Assembly: GCA_002633025.1 (NCBI GenBank)
Contig: NMRB01001546.1
Coordinates: 94,597-158,596 of the forward strand
Source of the DNA: Notospermus geniculatus
Taxonomy: Eukaryota; Nemertea; Pilidiophora; Heteronemertea; Lineidae
Reading direction: 5' to 3'
DNA length: 64,000 nucleotides
A program made the translations under genes and the position numbers. Position 1 is the first letter of the stretch, and every line of letters starts with the position of its first letter. Positions 12,200 through 23,762 of this stretch are shown in pieces. Under the pieces are notes generated by a model. It was not told the DNA's origin, ran no database searches, and saw only the letters and a program-made list of their open reading frames with translations.

Positions 12200-12470
12200 C
12201 CAGGGGCCAGAAGACCTACGGGGGTAAATGTCCGGGGGCAGAAGTCCTATGGGTTACATGTCCTACAGGGGTAGGCCTAAATGGCAGGGGTAGATATCCG
12301 GGGCCAGATGTCCTAGGGGAGCAGATGTCCTTCAGGGGTACATGTAAATGTCCAGGGGTAGATGTCCGGGGCCAGATGTCCTAGGGGAGCAGAAGTCCGG
12401 GGGAGGGGCAAATGTCCAGGCGGCAGATGTCGTAGGGGGTACATGTCCAGGGGGCAAATGTCCTGATACC
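12200..12470 (+). repeat. Degenerate GC-rich minisatellite
   Basis: Loose repeats combine 'ggggcaga(t/a)gtcc', 'taggggagcag' and 'tacatgtcc'. The unit is irregular, at about 20-36 bp. The array continues into the n gap, so its true length is unknown. Short open frames across it come from the repeat and are not evidence of coding. Confidence 0.7.
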
Positions 12471-12539
12471 TTTCTAAACAAAATTAGGGGGGTATCCCCC
12501 GGATCCGACCTTGGGAATGCCCGCCGGCCGTACACATAC

Positions 12540-12566
12540 CCCGTGCGTAGCACGGGTATCAGCTAG
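12540..12566 (+). terminator. Helitron 3' terminal hairpin
   Basis: CCCGTGC (12540-12546) pairs perfectly with GCACGGG (12550-12556) around a GTA loop. Six bases later comes the terminal CTAG, followed by host T. In Helitrons this hairpin is the replication termination signal, not a transcription terminator. Confidence 0.8.
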
Positions 12567-13023
12567 TCTATTTGAATCGGCTCAAGAGCAAAGAATGATA
12601 TCATATTTTTTTCAAGGTTGTGTCATTGTGTTGACAAAAAAATGAAATAAAATGCCGTCCCACCCGCGTCGGCGGAACCTAAAAAATTTAATATCCCACG
12701 GTTATGGAATTGGAACTATATTTAGATATTTCTTTCTGTTGATTTTTTAAATTCAAGGATTTTCTTTGTATTTACAGACGACGATGACTCTTAGGAGGTT
12801 TCCTGAAGCTAACCCGAACATTAGTGTCTAGGATTACAATGTTATTTCTCAAACCATGTTCAGCTAAATTGATGACTTGCTTTTTTCAGTATTTTTGCCT
12901 ATTTTAATCAGGGGGGTTGGCGTGGAAAAACAGAGGCATGGAATCGCGCCTCAATCCTTTTCCCTAGCTATTTTTTACCCTTTGAAGTAGGCCTACACTG
13001 TATAAAGATTGCTAAGAGTTGCA
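12567..13023. other. Gene-free spacer
   Basis: AT-rich sequence with no supported frame or repeat boundary. Confidence 0.45.
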
Positions 13024-13190
13024 TTTACACCGGTGTAACGTCGATCAGTGTTCCCCGTATTTCCGTGTTTTTCTTATTGTTTCCCTCTTGACGGATTAAG
13101 CGGCAACTAACCCAACAATAACCATTCTAGGCCTCGTCTATTGTTGGGGAACACTGAGCTACAGAAACACTCACCTATGTTACACCTGCA
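13024..13190 (-). mobile_element. MITE with 'cagtgttcccc' ends, copy 1
   Basis: It is the reverse complement of 23763-23925. Both ends carry ggtgtaac and, a little inside, cagtgttcccc in inverted arrangement. The middle holds 'cggattaagcggcaactaac'. A 5'-truncated third copy lies at about 27503-27590. Length is near 165 bp and there is no coding capacity. Confidence 0.7.
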
Positions 13191-13605
13191 CAAAGATAAA
13201 TTCAAAAACAACAACAGGTATTAATGAAAATTGATACTTTTGGAGATGGGCCTTTAAATTTCAAACAGTAGGTTTACCAGCGTGAAGTGTGTATACAGTC
13301 TACTTCAGTGCTTATTGTCAGTCAGTTTCATTGTGAAAGCTGACGGCTGCACTGGATGTTAAGAAAACAGTGGATTTGAATAACTTGTTGACTCGACAGA
13401 ATGGGACAAACCTCATATAACATAAGCGTATTGACATTAGAAAATGAACACACGTCCTCATTCACATACTTGTAGGTGAAGGTCTTTATGCATCACATGT
13501 ACATGTACTTTTTTTGAGAATTCATCTTTTCAAAATGTATAGGACATTGTATTATAGCTCATTTCAATAAAATCCGCATGTTACCTGTGAATCGACGCCA
13601 ACTTA

Positions 13606-13747
13606 AATGAAATGGTCCATGGACCATGTGCTCACCTGTGGGTGAATGTCCCTGAAGAACAGATGAAATTGCGTGTTCAAGTGTAGACCTATAAGACGAC
13701 GGACGACGGTCACTTGGTGACGACTATAGCTCACAGGCGAGCTAAAA
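13606..13747 (-). mobile_element. 'agctcacc' family, short inverted copy with both ends
   Basis: On the minus strand it begins ttttagctcgcctgtgagct, passes a 'cgtcgtccgtcg' run and ends with ggtgagcacatggtccatgg and accatttcat, with most of the body deleted. It is the only copy here that shows both ends within 150 bp, so it defines the family's limits. Confidence 0.65.
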
Positions 13748-13766
13748 ATGTGTGAGACGGCATCTG

Positions 13767-13912
13767 ATTCTTTTTAAAAGTGTACCCCTTCGTGTCGAAC
13801 AAGATTCTTTTTAAAAGTGTACCCTTCGTGTCGGAACAAGATTCTTTTTAAAAGTGTACCCTTCGTGTCGAACAAGATTCTTTAAGTGTAACCCATCGTG
13901 CCGAACAAGCCA
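13767..13912 (+). repeat. Tandem repeat, about 37 bp x 4
   Basis: Four units of 'gattctttttaaaagtgtac' followed by 'ccttcgtgtcgaacaa' differ by single-base changes. The fourth unit is shortened. Confidence 0.9.
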
Positions 13913-15364
13913 AAAAAAAACCATGAGAAAAAGTGTGCATACCTTTTTGGTCACTCCCACTCAACAGAGTTCTGATTAACATCAACTTACGAGGGTCAAG
14001 GCCGTAGCAATGAAGGGATAAAAAACGAAATGAAAAACCGTAATAGACCTTAAGAGTTATGGGAGCGGCTGTCATTTTTTTCAAAAAAATACTGGGTATT
14101 ATATTTTCACATTCCTTCCGCTTGGATATGCAAAAAAGATCCCGATGAAAGAAAAGACAAAATTAAGGTCATTTTTTGGACTCCACCCCGCAGATGTTAT
14201 GTTTTTTATCAGATGTGTTTTTTTTTCAAAATCACCAGCAAAAAATGAGGGACTTAATTGTTGCTGGCCAAAATAGCCAGTGGTTTTAAATTGCCACCCT
14301 GAAGACTTTTTTACGATAAAAAATGAACAATAGAGCATTGTTACTTTTTGATAAAAAAACGGCCTGGGTCTTTAAAGCAGTTAACAGATTTCCCACGGCC
14401 TTTTCAGCCAATCGTTTTCTTGTAATTATTTAATTGTAGTCGGTAGAAAGCAAATTAATGCATTAAAATCTGTTCACATCGTTCATATCTTGAAAATGCA
14501 GTTAGCAAATTTTCAATCAACGTATCATCAATTCGTTATTTTTTAGAATCAACTCGAAAGCCGATACTGCAGGTTCAGAATTTTGTCAGATTATCCCATT
14601 TGAAAACCTGAGGCACAAAATAATTTTAAAAAATTCTGTCACGACTAAATGATAATTAACTTAAATGATTCTTGGAGACTTTATTTTGATAATTACATTT
14701 TGAACAATCCTAACAAAGCTGAGGTAAATGGAACTGGGGGATCAAATCCACAACTAATCACTTTAAAAATAATGATTTTATGAAAATGAATAAACGGTCC
14801 AGAATCATTTTCATTTTAGTTGATTTTTATTGGCAAATACCAAACCCATGCAGGACAAATCCTTTTGATGTTGAAGTCTACAAATCTGTGGGAGACAAAA
14901 TTTTATGTCATGCGGCCCCTTTTAATCCCGCATAACTCGAATTAACTGTATCTGCCCTTTGTAACGCCTTCTGAAAAGTTACAAATTTTTATCTAGATAA
15001 GTAAGTCACGGCAGGACCGCAGAAAATAGTCCACCACGAAAAAGTCGTATTATATTAAACATGTTCAATATTGTATTCTAGCACACGGAGACTTTTGCCG
15101 ATATAGACACCGGCAGACATGCTTCCAAAAAAAACCCATAAAAATATGTTCCTTTCAGGTCCAGCTGGCTTCAACTCTATTGAGTCAAGTTTGTCAGTTC
15201 ATCATTTTTATCGCACCAAGAGCAAAGGTGCAACATGCAGCAGGTGAAATGAGTGGTTTTCCCCACCTTTCGTCCATAGCAGTATACATGTATCAGACAA
15301 AAGTTTAAACACCTACTGTTTGGAATGTAATCCAAAACTAGAGCACAAAAGGCGACACACAAAA
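13913..15364. other. Gene-free AT-rich spacer
   Basis: About 1.4 kb with no supported gene. Only short chance frames occur, and I see no paired repeats. Confidence 0.45.
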
Positions 15365-15582
15365 TGATATAATAACCGAAGTCCTCCTCCAGAAATTTAG
15401 CAAATTTTCGACCCCAATCGGGGTCTTCTTCAGGCTGGCACTTTCAAGTCGAGCTACCAGAAGTATAAACTTCTTTTTATAATTCTGGTTGCTCGACTTG
15501 AAAGTGCCAGCCTGAAGAAGACCCCGGTTGGGGTCGAAAATTTGCAAAATTTCCGGAGGACGACTTCGGTTTAATATTATAC
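15365..15582. mobile_element. Long snap-back palindrome with hammerhead-like motifs
   Basis: Arms of about 90 bp are near-perfect reverse complements around a centre of roughly 35 bp. The left arm opens ataataaccgaagtcctcc, and the right arm ends ggacgacttcgg then an AT-rich tail. Each arm, read outward, contains CTGAAGA, a GACCCC/GGGGTC stem, GAAA and a small aattt/aattt hairpin. One arm recurs alone at 7886. Without coding capacity, it is best called a foldback element. Confidence 0.75.
15512..15553 (+). ncRNA. Possible degenerate hammerhead-like motif
   Basis: CTGAAGA (15512-15518) is followed by one extra A, then by stem GACCCC-GGTT-GGGGTC (15520-15535), GAA, and stem AATTT-GCAA-AATTT followed by C (15539-15553). 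The order matches hammerhead cores: CUGANGA, stem II, GAA, stem III, then the base before cleavage. The extra A and the lack of a good stem I argue against activity. The opposite arm has the same motif on the minus strand from 15433. Confidence 0.25.
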
Positions 15583-16380
15583 TCTTTGGAATGAATGGAT
15601 GTTAGGCCAGTTCTGTTGATATAAAAACGCTGAAGGTAAATGTACACCAGATACAACTCTTCTCTTGGCCTGAATTTTACTTTTTGCAGACGCTAATCAA
15701 TCGTGTCATTAATAGTCTACGATAAAGAAGAAATTAAGTAATTATTAAAAACCCAGCGGGACAGACGGAGAGCCGTGTTTCCATGGTGGTAGTACCCCGG
15801 GGGTGTATAATTGAGGGAATGGTGTCCTTCACTCTGGAGAGTGACCTACTCGAAAATAAAAAAAAATAAAAAAAAATAGAAACATGGAAATAGATTGTAG
15901 ATATTGCAGGAGTTGCGAATACAAATTGAATTTTTTCTTTACAGATCCACACACTTCAGGCGATAAATCATCCTGTATAAAAAAGATTCCAATTTGAATG
16001 AAAATCCCGTTAATCATTTTTTTAAATGAAAATCCCGAGTCACTCCCAGATGTGTACATCGCACGAATATTAAGATATTTTTCATAGGTATGTACATGTA
16101 GATCGGATAGGCCTAAAAACTGCAACACTCTGTTTCTCGACCAACTTTTACAACTTTCTACATTTGTCAAAGGATATTGCACATGATATCACAGTAAATC
16201 AGGGCATGTGGTGCGAATTTCAGGTACAATGTAAGAATACATGCAGATCAACATATCAAAAACGAGTGCCCTTTCTATAGTGAAACTGCAATGCCGAATT
16301 TTTCAACACGTTATTTTTTATCCATCGCCATTTAAAGAGGATTTGATTTTCATTTTTAAAATTTTTGCCATAAATTGCTG
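15583..16380. other. Gene-free spacer
   Basis: It contains an A-rich 'aaaaataaaa' stretch near 15857 and no supported frame. Confidence 0.45.
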
Positions 16381-16605
16381 TCAACAATGTTAATATGGCG
16401 CCAAATATCATTGGCCCATGGAAGTTATAGTCTGTTCTGACTAAATATCAAAACAAATGTCATTGTTTCGCTGGCCAGATTCATTGGCCCACTATGGAAG
16501 TTCTAGGCTTTTCTGACTAAATATCAGAAGATATACCATTGTTTCGCTGGTCAAATATCATTGGCCCACTATAGAACGTGTGGAGGTTCTAGTCTGCTCT
16601 GATGG
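16381..16605 (+). repeat. Tandem repeat, about 97 bp x 2.3
   Basis: Units contain 'atcattggcccactatggaa', 'ctgactaaatatcaga' and 'cattgtttcgctggtca'. They recur at about 16408, 16482 and 16556 with indels. Confidence 0.8.
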
Positions 16606-16861
16606 TCAGTCGGTAGTTTAAAACATTTACAGCTGGTAAAATGATTTTTCTTATTCACAATAGACCCCATGTGTTGGTACTCGACCCCCTTCTCGAGCTT
16701 CACCTGTAAACACGTTGCAGAAGTCTGAAGTAGAACTTGTTATGAAGTGAGAGTGACGAGATGCGGCACATCGATCCGATCTGTAGAATGTATGTCTGGA
16801 TGAAAGAAATCAATTTACAGCAGGCACTTGCATTTTTGATGATTCGGCATATGTATCACCA

Positions 16862-17060
16862 GGCCCTGATAGTCGAGTGGTTATCACGTCGGCTCAGCAA
16901 GTGGCAGGTCCCGGGTTCGAACCCAGCACAGGCATATGGGATTTCCATGCCATCGCATGGGTAAGCCGTGTGGTGTACCTTATTCCCTTACTAGGGCAAG
17001 TAAAAGACCTCTTTCAAGTTAGAAACACGAACAGCTTGAGATTGGCCTCGTCCTTTAATA
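16862..17060 (+). mobile_element. tRNA-derived SINE, copy 1
   Basis: The head has a box-A-like 'tagtcgagtggttatcacg' and a perfect box-B core, ggttcgaaccc, spaced as in a tRNA. The acceptor and anticodon stems do not pair properly, so this is not a functional tRNA. The body 'catcgcatgggtaag...ccttattccc' and 'agtaaaagacc' match the copy at 57187-57490. Confidence 0.7.
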
Positions 17061-17794
17061 CCAGGGCCAATAACCCTGATGTTACAATGCTTGATAAAAT
17101 AAATTTCGGTGAATGAATTTATACATTGAGGGTGTCATGTGCATCTGTCTAAAATGTACGTCAGTCAGTGTTTGTTTGATCAGTACATGTACATGTACAC
17201 ACATTCAATGCCATATGCATCGCACTAGAATTTCAAATTATCAATAATGGATTTTACTCTCTGATTCAGCAGCGGGTTCATGATGTCGCACCATGCCCAC
17301 GGTCAATATTTAGGCAGCTTTGGGCCTGCATTCGTGGCCTACATATAATGCAACGATCGATTTTAAAACGTGATCACTGTGTGGGGAGGCGGGTACGAAC
17401 CGCTTGAGCTCTCCTCGCAGACACGGCTGGAACAACTTGAAGGGCTGTTCAAAAGAGTATGTTGAGAGCGAGTCGAGGGCTTTCAACAGTTTAAACAAGG
17501 GTAAGAGCACAGACTGTTGATATTATACCAGAGCAGACATTGCGTATCCTGCGATACAGTGGCGCCCTCTTGTGAAACATTTAGGCGTAATTTACAGGGT
17601 GTTCTAAGAAACTTTGACCAATAGGAGCAGTCAGCCGCACTTATTGCCAAAAGATGGCAGCAAAGTTCTAGCGGACCAATACAATGGAAAATTCTCCTGA
17701 TTGGTGCTCAGTCAACCATGAATGGGTCCGCTAGGACCGCAGTGACACCTATTGGTCATCTGACTCTCCTCTTGCTCCAGATCCCCCACACCTA
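17061..17794. other. Gene-free spacer
   Basis: It carries 'agtacatgtacatgtacaca' near 17183 and no supported coding frame. Confidence 0.45.
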
Positions 17795-17961
17795 ATGCGG
17801 TGGGTGTCAGAATGGCGCTGTGAAAACATCGCCCCTGTTACTGGTGACGTTGCGGGTTCGACGGATCCCCAGTCGGATCAGGTGGTAGGGAAGGTAAAGA
17901 CTCCCTTGGTTTTCTCCAGCTATTCGGGTTTCTTGCTGCTGAACAGGTGGGTGCCGAATTG
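17795..17961 (+). mobile_element. Probable SINE fragment
   Basis: 'tgcgggttcgacggatccc' resembles a decayed box B, and 'ggttttctccagctattcgg' with 'gtttcttgctgctg' resembles the SINE body at 9240. No head or boundary is clear. Confidence 0.35.
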
Positions 17962-17967
17962 TCTACA

Positions 17968-18224
17968 AGGGAGTGAGAAATAAAAGTGGAAAATAAGAAA
18001 TGGGAAATTTTGGAATTTTTTGCGAATGTTTCAATTTCTTAAAATTGGGACAGAATTTTTCCAGTTTGAGAAGTTTTCTTAAAATGACATGACATTTTGT
18101 CTGATTTTTCGGGCGATATTTCTCAGAATGGAAATTTTTTTACCCCAATTTGAGAAATTGAAAAATTCGCAAAAATTACCAAAATTTCCCACTCCTTATT
18201 TTCCACTTTTATTTCTTACTCCCT
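17968..18224. mobile_element. 257-bp MITE with 105-bp inverted repeats and 6-bp target duplication
   Basis: The left end AGGGAGTGAGAAATAAAAG is mirrored by the right end CTTTTATTTCTTACTCCCT, and matching continues about 105 bp inward with small indels. TCTACA flanks both ends (17962-17967 and 18225-18230) as a target duplication. There is no coding capacity and the superfamily is uncertain. Confidence 0.8.
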
Positions 18225-18439
18225 TCTACACACTTTGCAACCCCTTTCACGTTTTCGCCACAGGTTCTGCAGACCCTTCTTGGCCTCAATCATGTCCATT
18301 TTTATGTGAGTTCACCATGGACAATAGTCGGGCTGCGTTTTCTCGGAGGCAATGTCTCAGATTTGCTTAATGCCGTCTCCGCCGCGGAACCTTTCCGCCC
18401 TTTCATTTGTATATCAACCCCCGCAACCCCTTTCTGCAG

Positions 18440-21400
18440 TCAGACCCTAGATGACCAAGGCAGGAAAACGGCAGGGTCGTCATATGTTTTCATACCTCCC
18501 TTTGTATAACATTGAGCCCTATTCGCATGATATTTGGCCGGAGTATTTCAACCGTATTCTCAGCTTCGGGTATACGTGAAGGGAATTTTTCTAACTTTCT
18601 CCTTTTGTTGGTCATTTTGTCGATCTACAATGTATGAGCGACATGAAAAGCAGGAAAAGGTAGATCTACATGTATGTTGAGATACATGTAGGAATTATCA
18701 ACATTTTTTTAAAACAATTAAAAATTTGAGAATTTTTTAAATCTCAAATTTTTAAAAAATTGAGATTTTGACATTTTTCATAAAATTTTGTTGTCATCGG
18801 GTAGGCTGACCCCCCAAACACACATTTGTGGAATTTTGAAACGTTTGGGTGGAATCGTAATTGTGTTTATTCAAATATCAACATTTTCTCCAAAATTCAC
18901 AAAAATACTGCAAACGTACAGATCTTATTTTAACTTACTGAGTTCGTAAGGCGAGACGGCCGCTTTAACTATTAAATTCGGAATATATTGCCGACATGGG
19001 ACAGTAAAATTCAATTACAACACTCAGGCAGTGATTTAAATTCATCAGGTCGAATTTGCCGGGATTATTTCAAATTTGTATAGCAAGCTGAGTACATGTA
19101 GCTGAGCAGCTTATGGCCATCTCCGTACTTACCAGGGCCGATAATGCCATAGCGTCGGCCCTGACGGAAAAGAAATAAAAATAAAAATACAAATTGCGAA
19201 TCTGATCCTAAAAACCAATGTACCGGGTTCACTTTTATTGTAAAAAACCTAACTTTGTAACGATATGGGTTATCAGATCATCGAACTCGAGTAGTTTGAA
19301 AATCTTTTGCAATCCTGGAACATTTTGATTAATTAATGTGGAGGTAATTACAATTTACGAAAGGCTGGAGGCAGTGTTTGATTAATGTCGTTTCACAAAA
19401 AATGAGGCGTTTATCAAAAAGAACCCTTTCCATCTGGCGTCTATGGAAGTTTGATATTGATAAACGGAGGTAAGGTTCTAATCCGGGACAAGAAAGGAAA
19501 TTTGAGAAAAAAATGTAAAAAAAATGACAAAAGAATTTTTTTGCCTCTTTATCCGATACTAGATACAAAAGCATTATGCCATGAATAAACAGGAACAGTT
19601 ATTTCCCTGTTGATATCGGCAGAAGCATCGTCGAATATCTGGGTTTTTTTTAGAAAACTCCACGTCCCGTAGTTAAAAAGCTTCAGTCCTAAGCTCATAA
19701 CAACAATGGGTCCTTTTTGTATTATCGTCGCGTTTTTTACGCCATTGTGGGGTGTGGCCTTCACAAATGCCACGCAAAAAAATCGAGTGGATAGACAATG
19801 GGAAAAATGCAATAGCCTTTGTTGTTGATGGCATAAAAAACTCGCAGAAGCACTGCTCGCCGCGGGGCGCATCGTATCAGAAATCTGTCGTGGAAAAAAA
19901 CGGAAAGGCAGTGAGCCAAGTTAAATACAGGTTATGCTTCTAATGAGAGGAAAGGCCGTAATCACGCACACGGAAAAATTATAAATCTCTGTTTTATGCA
20001 AAGAACCTTGGCATGCATTGATCAGTCTTTCAGGGAATGTCGTTCGAAAGTTGTGCACCTGCGCAGTAGGTCATTTTTCGTGACATAAGCGACGCTCGTA
20101 TATCGTGATTTTTCTTGTCTTTTTCTTTTTTACCATAATTACGGCAGTCCCATTCTCATTGAACAAACGGCACAACACGGGCACCGATTTTTTCTGAGTA
20201 TTTGTTTGCGGGTCATGAATTCGTCTTGGCCGCGAACAATAGACTGGTAATAATTAAGGAATGTTTTAATCCCCGATTTGTCGCCCACGGCACAAGTGAT
20301 AAGATCAGAGCAGAAAAAAAACGTAAAAAAATACTCCAGTTTTTTGTTGCGTCCTTCCCCGGGGCTGCATCTAAGTGGGGGTGAGGCACCTCCAGAAAAA
20401 AATCACCCGGCCTTTATTCCACCTACGTCGCTTTATTTTTTTGAAGCAAACACTCATTTGCTTTCCCACATCTGTCTCCATGGGCGCCATAAGGCATCAA
20501 GATAAAAATAATGGGCTAAGGAGATGTAAAATGAAACGGTTGTACTTTGGTTGAAATTATCGTTCCAGTTATTAGTTCATATCGAAATCTAATACAGGGG
20601 TGGTGATTTGGTTTGATTTTTATGGACGGACCTGAATTCGGTCCTGGAACACGCTGCTAAAAGGTTCCTTGGACAAATTACTGTCCCATCTGCTGGGCGA
20701 ACAATAAAAAAGTCAATGAAGTAGGCCTAAACCTTTTCAAGAAATATCGTGAACATTGCACCAAACGCTATATTGTCATAAGTCGCTGTTTTTTTAAGAA
20801 GAGAAAAGTCAGAACTTCTCATGCGTAAAGCTCTTGGCGATGGTTTTATTTTTTCATTAGAAATACAGAAATAATGTTATTTCACAGAAAAATTACGTTA
20901 AAAAACAGCTAAAAGGTGCCACCTGTAAAAATACATGACATTTTTCCCTGTAAAATTACAGTCTTTTTTACCAGTGTAAAAAGGTCAATGAAGTAGGCCT
21001 AAACCTTTTCAAGAAATATCGTGAACATTGCGCCAAACGCGACATTGCCATAAGTCGCTGTTTTTTTAAGAAGAGAAAAGTCAGAACTTCTCATGCGTAA
21101 AGCTCTTGGCGATGGTTTGATTTTTTCCTTGGGAAGTTTGAAGTTTGTAGTGGAGCAGGGAATCATAAGTTCGGGCAGTTGATGGAGCAGGTATAAAGTG
21201 CCGCATAGAAGTGTTCCCCAGTGTTTCTCAGTATAGAGGTCGTGTTTTGTCACCCTGGGGCACCCGAAGGAAGGGTGCCATCAAAAATTCGGTTGCGTAC
21301 TACTTCGCTCTTGTATACCCAAGGCGGGAAGTTTTGATGTTTTTCAAAGTTCATGACTGAAGATGGTAAATTGACGTCGCAACTTGTCGGCTTATTACTT

Positions 21401-23196
21401 GCAATATCGTGAATCCCTTTCGACAGTGGTCCCCCGGGCGCTCATACGGAGCAAATATTTGCTCTTTTGGTGCACAGAACGCGATACACACTTTTTGGTA
21501 CCCCATTTTTTCACGTGCTGGTTCTTCAGGTTCTTCCTAACCAGCAGATCAGAAAGAAGTCGCGAGCCCAGAGGCCGGAAAATATGGGGCAAAACATTAC
21601 AATGGACACAAGAATCTTCAAACAAACACATCAAGCAGAGCAAATAACCAACAAACTGGGTGACAACCTATCTTGGTGCGCCCTGTTGTTGTATCTGGGC
21701 TTAGCATTTAGTCAGCAAACTAGAAAAACACTTCACCACAAACTATCAATTAGCCCTAGCATTTACTTTTCCCGACTGTGTACAACAACATTTCCTCTTA
21801 ACATTCACCAACAATAACTCAGCATTATGTCACCGCACAGCCCTCCAGTTATAGTTGTTAAGTTTGCATCCAAAATGCCGAATGTTGAAGTTGCAGTCAG
21901 TACTGGGTACATTTCCTTAATGCTATGATAGCCTGAGGATAACTTGGTTTTCCATTACGCTAAGTGCTATTGTGCAATGTTGTCTTTCACGAGTCCCGTT
22001 AACACTTAGCTCGGTGACTGACTGAGAACGAAAAGTTCCCTGATGAAAATACAGCTATCCTTTCAGGCCTGTTCGTATTTTTTGCAAACGTGCTTGGGCG
22101 TATTGAGGTTGTTTTATACCATAAAGATATCAACGTTTTATCAGCCGAGAGCAAATCTCGCTTCTCTTTATCACGTAATGCCCAGGCTGATTCATACTTT
22201 CATGAGCGTAGTAAATGTAAAACAACTAGCGTAGTTTTGCACTTTTAGTTGTATGGTCGACCAATCATTGCCCGTCACCCCCAGTAATGCCAAGTCTGAC
22301 GTAAAATCCTTTTGTATAATCACTGTCAATGAAGTGAAAACAAGTGAATCATCATCCCGCATTTGTATAAATTGCATAAACCCCGAAGTTAAATGCACCA
22401 GTTGCAGAAAATGCAAATTTGTGCCTTTCAAAGTTGATCACCCTTTCAGCAGCGGTTGCGTAGGCAGACAAATGCAGTCTTTGAGTAGTTTAGTGTCAAA
22501 TTGACAGAATCTGACTGCGCATAAAAGTTAATCGTACGTCGTCCCGTGTCGTGATGATTCCCGCCATTCTCTGACACGGCCTGCAAGATGGCGGTGTGGC
22601 AGCCATATTGGATGAGTGAAGGAACCTTCCTCTACTCAAGAGTGTACTGCAACCAACTATCAAAAAATGGCTGCAATATCTGCATGGATTCAACCTGAAA
22701 CATCAAGAATGCAAAAGTATACGGACGCACGGACGGATGACCAGGGCAGCAATAAAGTTTTTGCGGGAGTCATTGAGCCAACTCTTAGGAGAAATGTGTC
22801 ACGTAGAGCAGCGCAGTTAGTACAAAGCTTAACTATACCATGCATAATTAAACTAGTAGCGGAGATATCCCATGCACCAAACAAGTGTTGACACCTATGG
22901 AAAAAATTCAAGAATAGTTCAGCTTTAACTGACGAATCGTTCAGCTTTAACTTCATAGATTGAAAAACGGGGTTTTTCGGTGCAACCTGTTGACTGTCGT
23001 TGATACGTGAAGCAGATAACCTAAAGATACATCAAAAGATTCATTTAATTTATCCGAACCGCAATCCGATTTTCATCCGAAATCTAAAGCTAAATCAATG
23101 ATAACAGTGATCACGTTCCTCGACTCTGCCAGCTCATGGCTAGCCGTCGTCGTGTCTCATTGTAGTAGCGGCTAGCTACTACAGCGCTCGACCTCG
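18440..23196 (+). repeat. Block A, copy 2
   Basis: It matches 1-4750 in direct orientation, starting tcagaccctagatgaccaag and ending ctcgacctcg. Small indels accumulate in its first two thirds. The internal 150-bp pair (about 20709 and 20983), the SINE tail and the near-identical core are all retained. After 23196 the sequence is unrelated to that after 4750. Confidence 0.95.
22253..22504 (+). CDS. Weak candidate: second copy of the 83-residue frame
   Basis: It is the same 83 residues as at 3816-4067, with the same cysteine cluster. It lies in the low-divergence core of block A, so its identity reflects the recent duplication or conversion and not demonstrated constraint on the protein. Confidence 0.12.
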   Translation: MVDQSLPVTPSNAKSDVKSFCIITVNEVKTSESSSRICINCINPEVKCTSCRKCKFVPFKVDHPFSSGCVGRQMQSLSSLVSN

Positions 23197-23468
23197 GCAT
23201 CATTTATTTCTAGGCTAAATCGATATTAGTGGCTTGATGACAGGTGTCATGCGTGACCTTGAGCTGTCGAGACTACGGGGGTACGGCGGGAGGGAGACAG
23301 CGTGGAATGCAATCTCGGGGGCCTGGAGGGAGGCACAGATGACTGATGATCAGGAAATTATTTATGGTTCAAGTCGTATTTGATTGATGTGTAGCAAGAA
23401 GTCGTTTCTGAATGTTCTTCATTGTGGAACGTTGTTGCCAAGATTTGAAGATCTTTTCTTAAAACCTA

Positions 23469-23713
23469 GCGTCCACTAGGGCGCGGACAAGACGCGGAAT
23501 GCAAATCTAGTGAATCCGCATTCATTCGGCAACCTCTCCGCATATTCTTGAAGGGTTCCGTTCACTGTCTTTATCATTCCGGAACAGTTCGCGGCATTTC
23601 TGCACGTTCGGGAAAGGGTAAAACGACCAATAGGACTTGATGCGGAAGCAATGCCGAAATGACACATTTGCTTCCCGAACCCTTCCTAATGTTGTCGGCG
23701 CTCTAGTGGACGC
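23469..23713. mobile_element. MITE with GCGTCCACTAG ends
   Basis: The left end GCGTCCACTAGGGCGC is inverted at the right as GGCGCTCTAGTGGACGC. About 245 bp lie between the outer ends, with internal inverted words such as gcggaatgc. No target duplication is obvious. Confidence 0.65.
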
Positions 23714-23762
23714 CACCCATTAGTTCGTACCGTCGCGGATCGCACCGGGAATCGAACCAGGT

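Larger units (their letters stand above)
11619..12566 (+). mobile_element. Non-autonomous Helitron
   Basis: The 5' end is TCTATATATTATTACGC and the 3' end is CTAG, preceded by a perfect 7-bp hairpin. The flanks are A on the left and T on the right. These are the classical Helitron end rules (TC at the start, CTRR at the end, hairpin near the end, insertion between A and T). A second piece resembling the 5' end (attattacag...ctctgaaaccgc) recurs at about 11867, so the body is internally repeated. No Rep/helicase frame is visible, but 184 n hide part of the inside. Confidence 0.8.

Noticed and set aside
12013-12384. Frames running through the n gap
   Set aside because: They exist only because n codons are not read as stops.
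15829-16182. 117-residue minus-strand frame
   Set aside because: Dominated by phenylalanine runs from A-rich DNA. No other support.
16862-16935. Functional tRNA gene
   Set aside because: The box A and box B words are good, but the acceptor, anticodon and T stems do not pair, and SINE body sequence follows.
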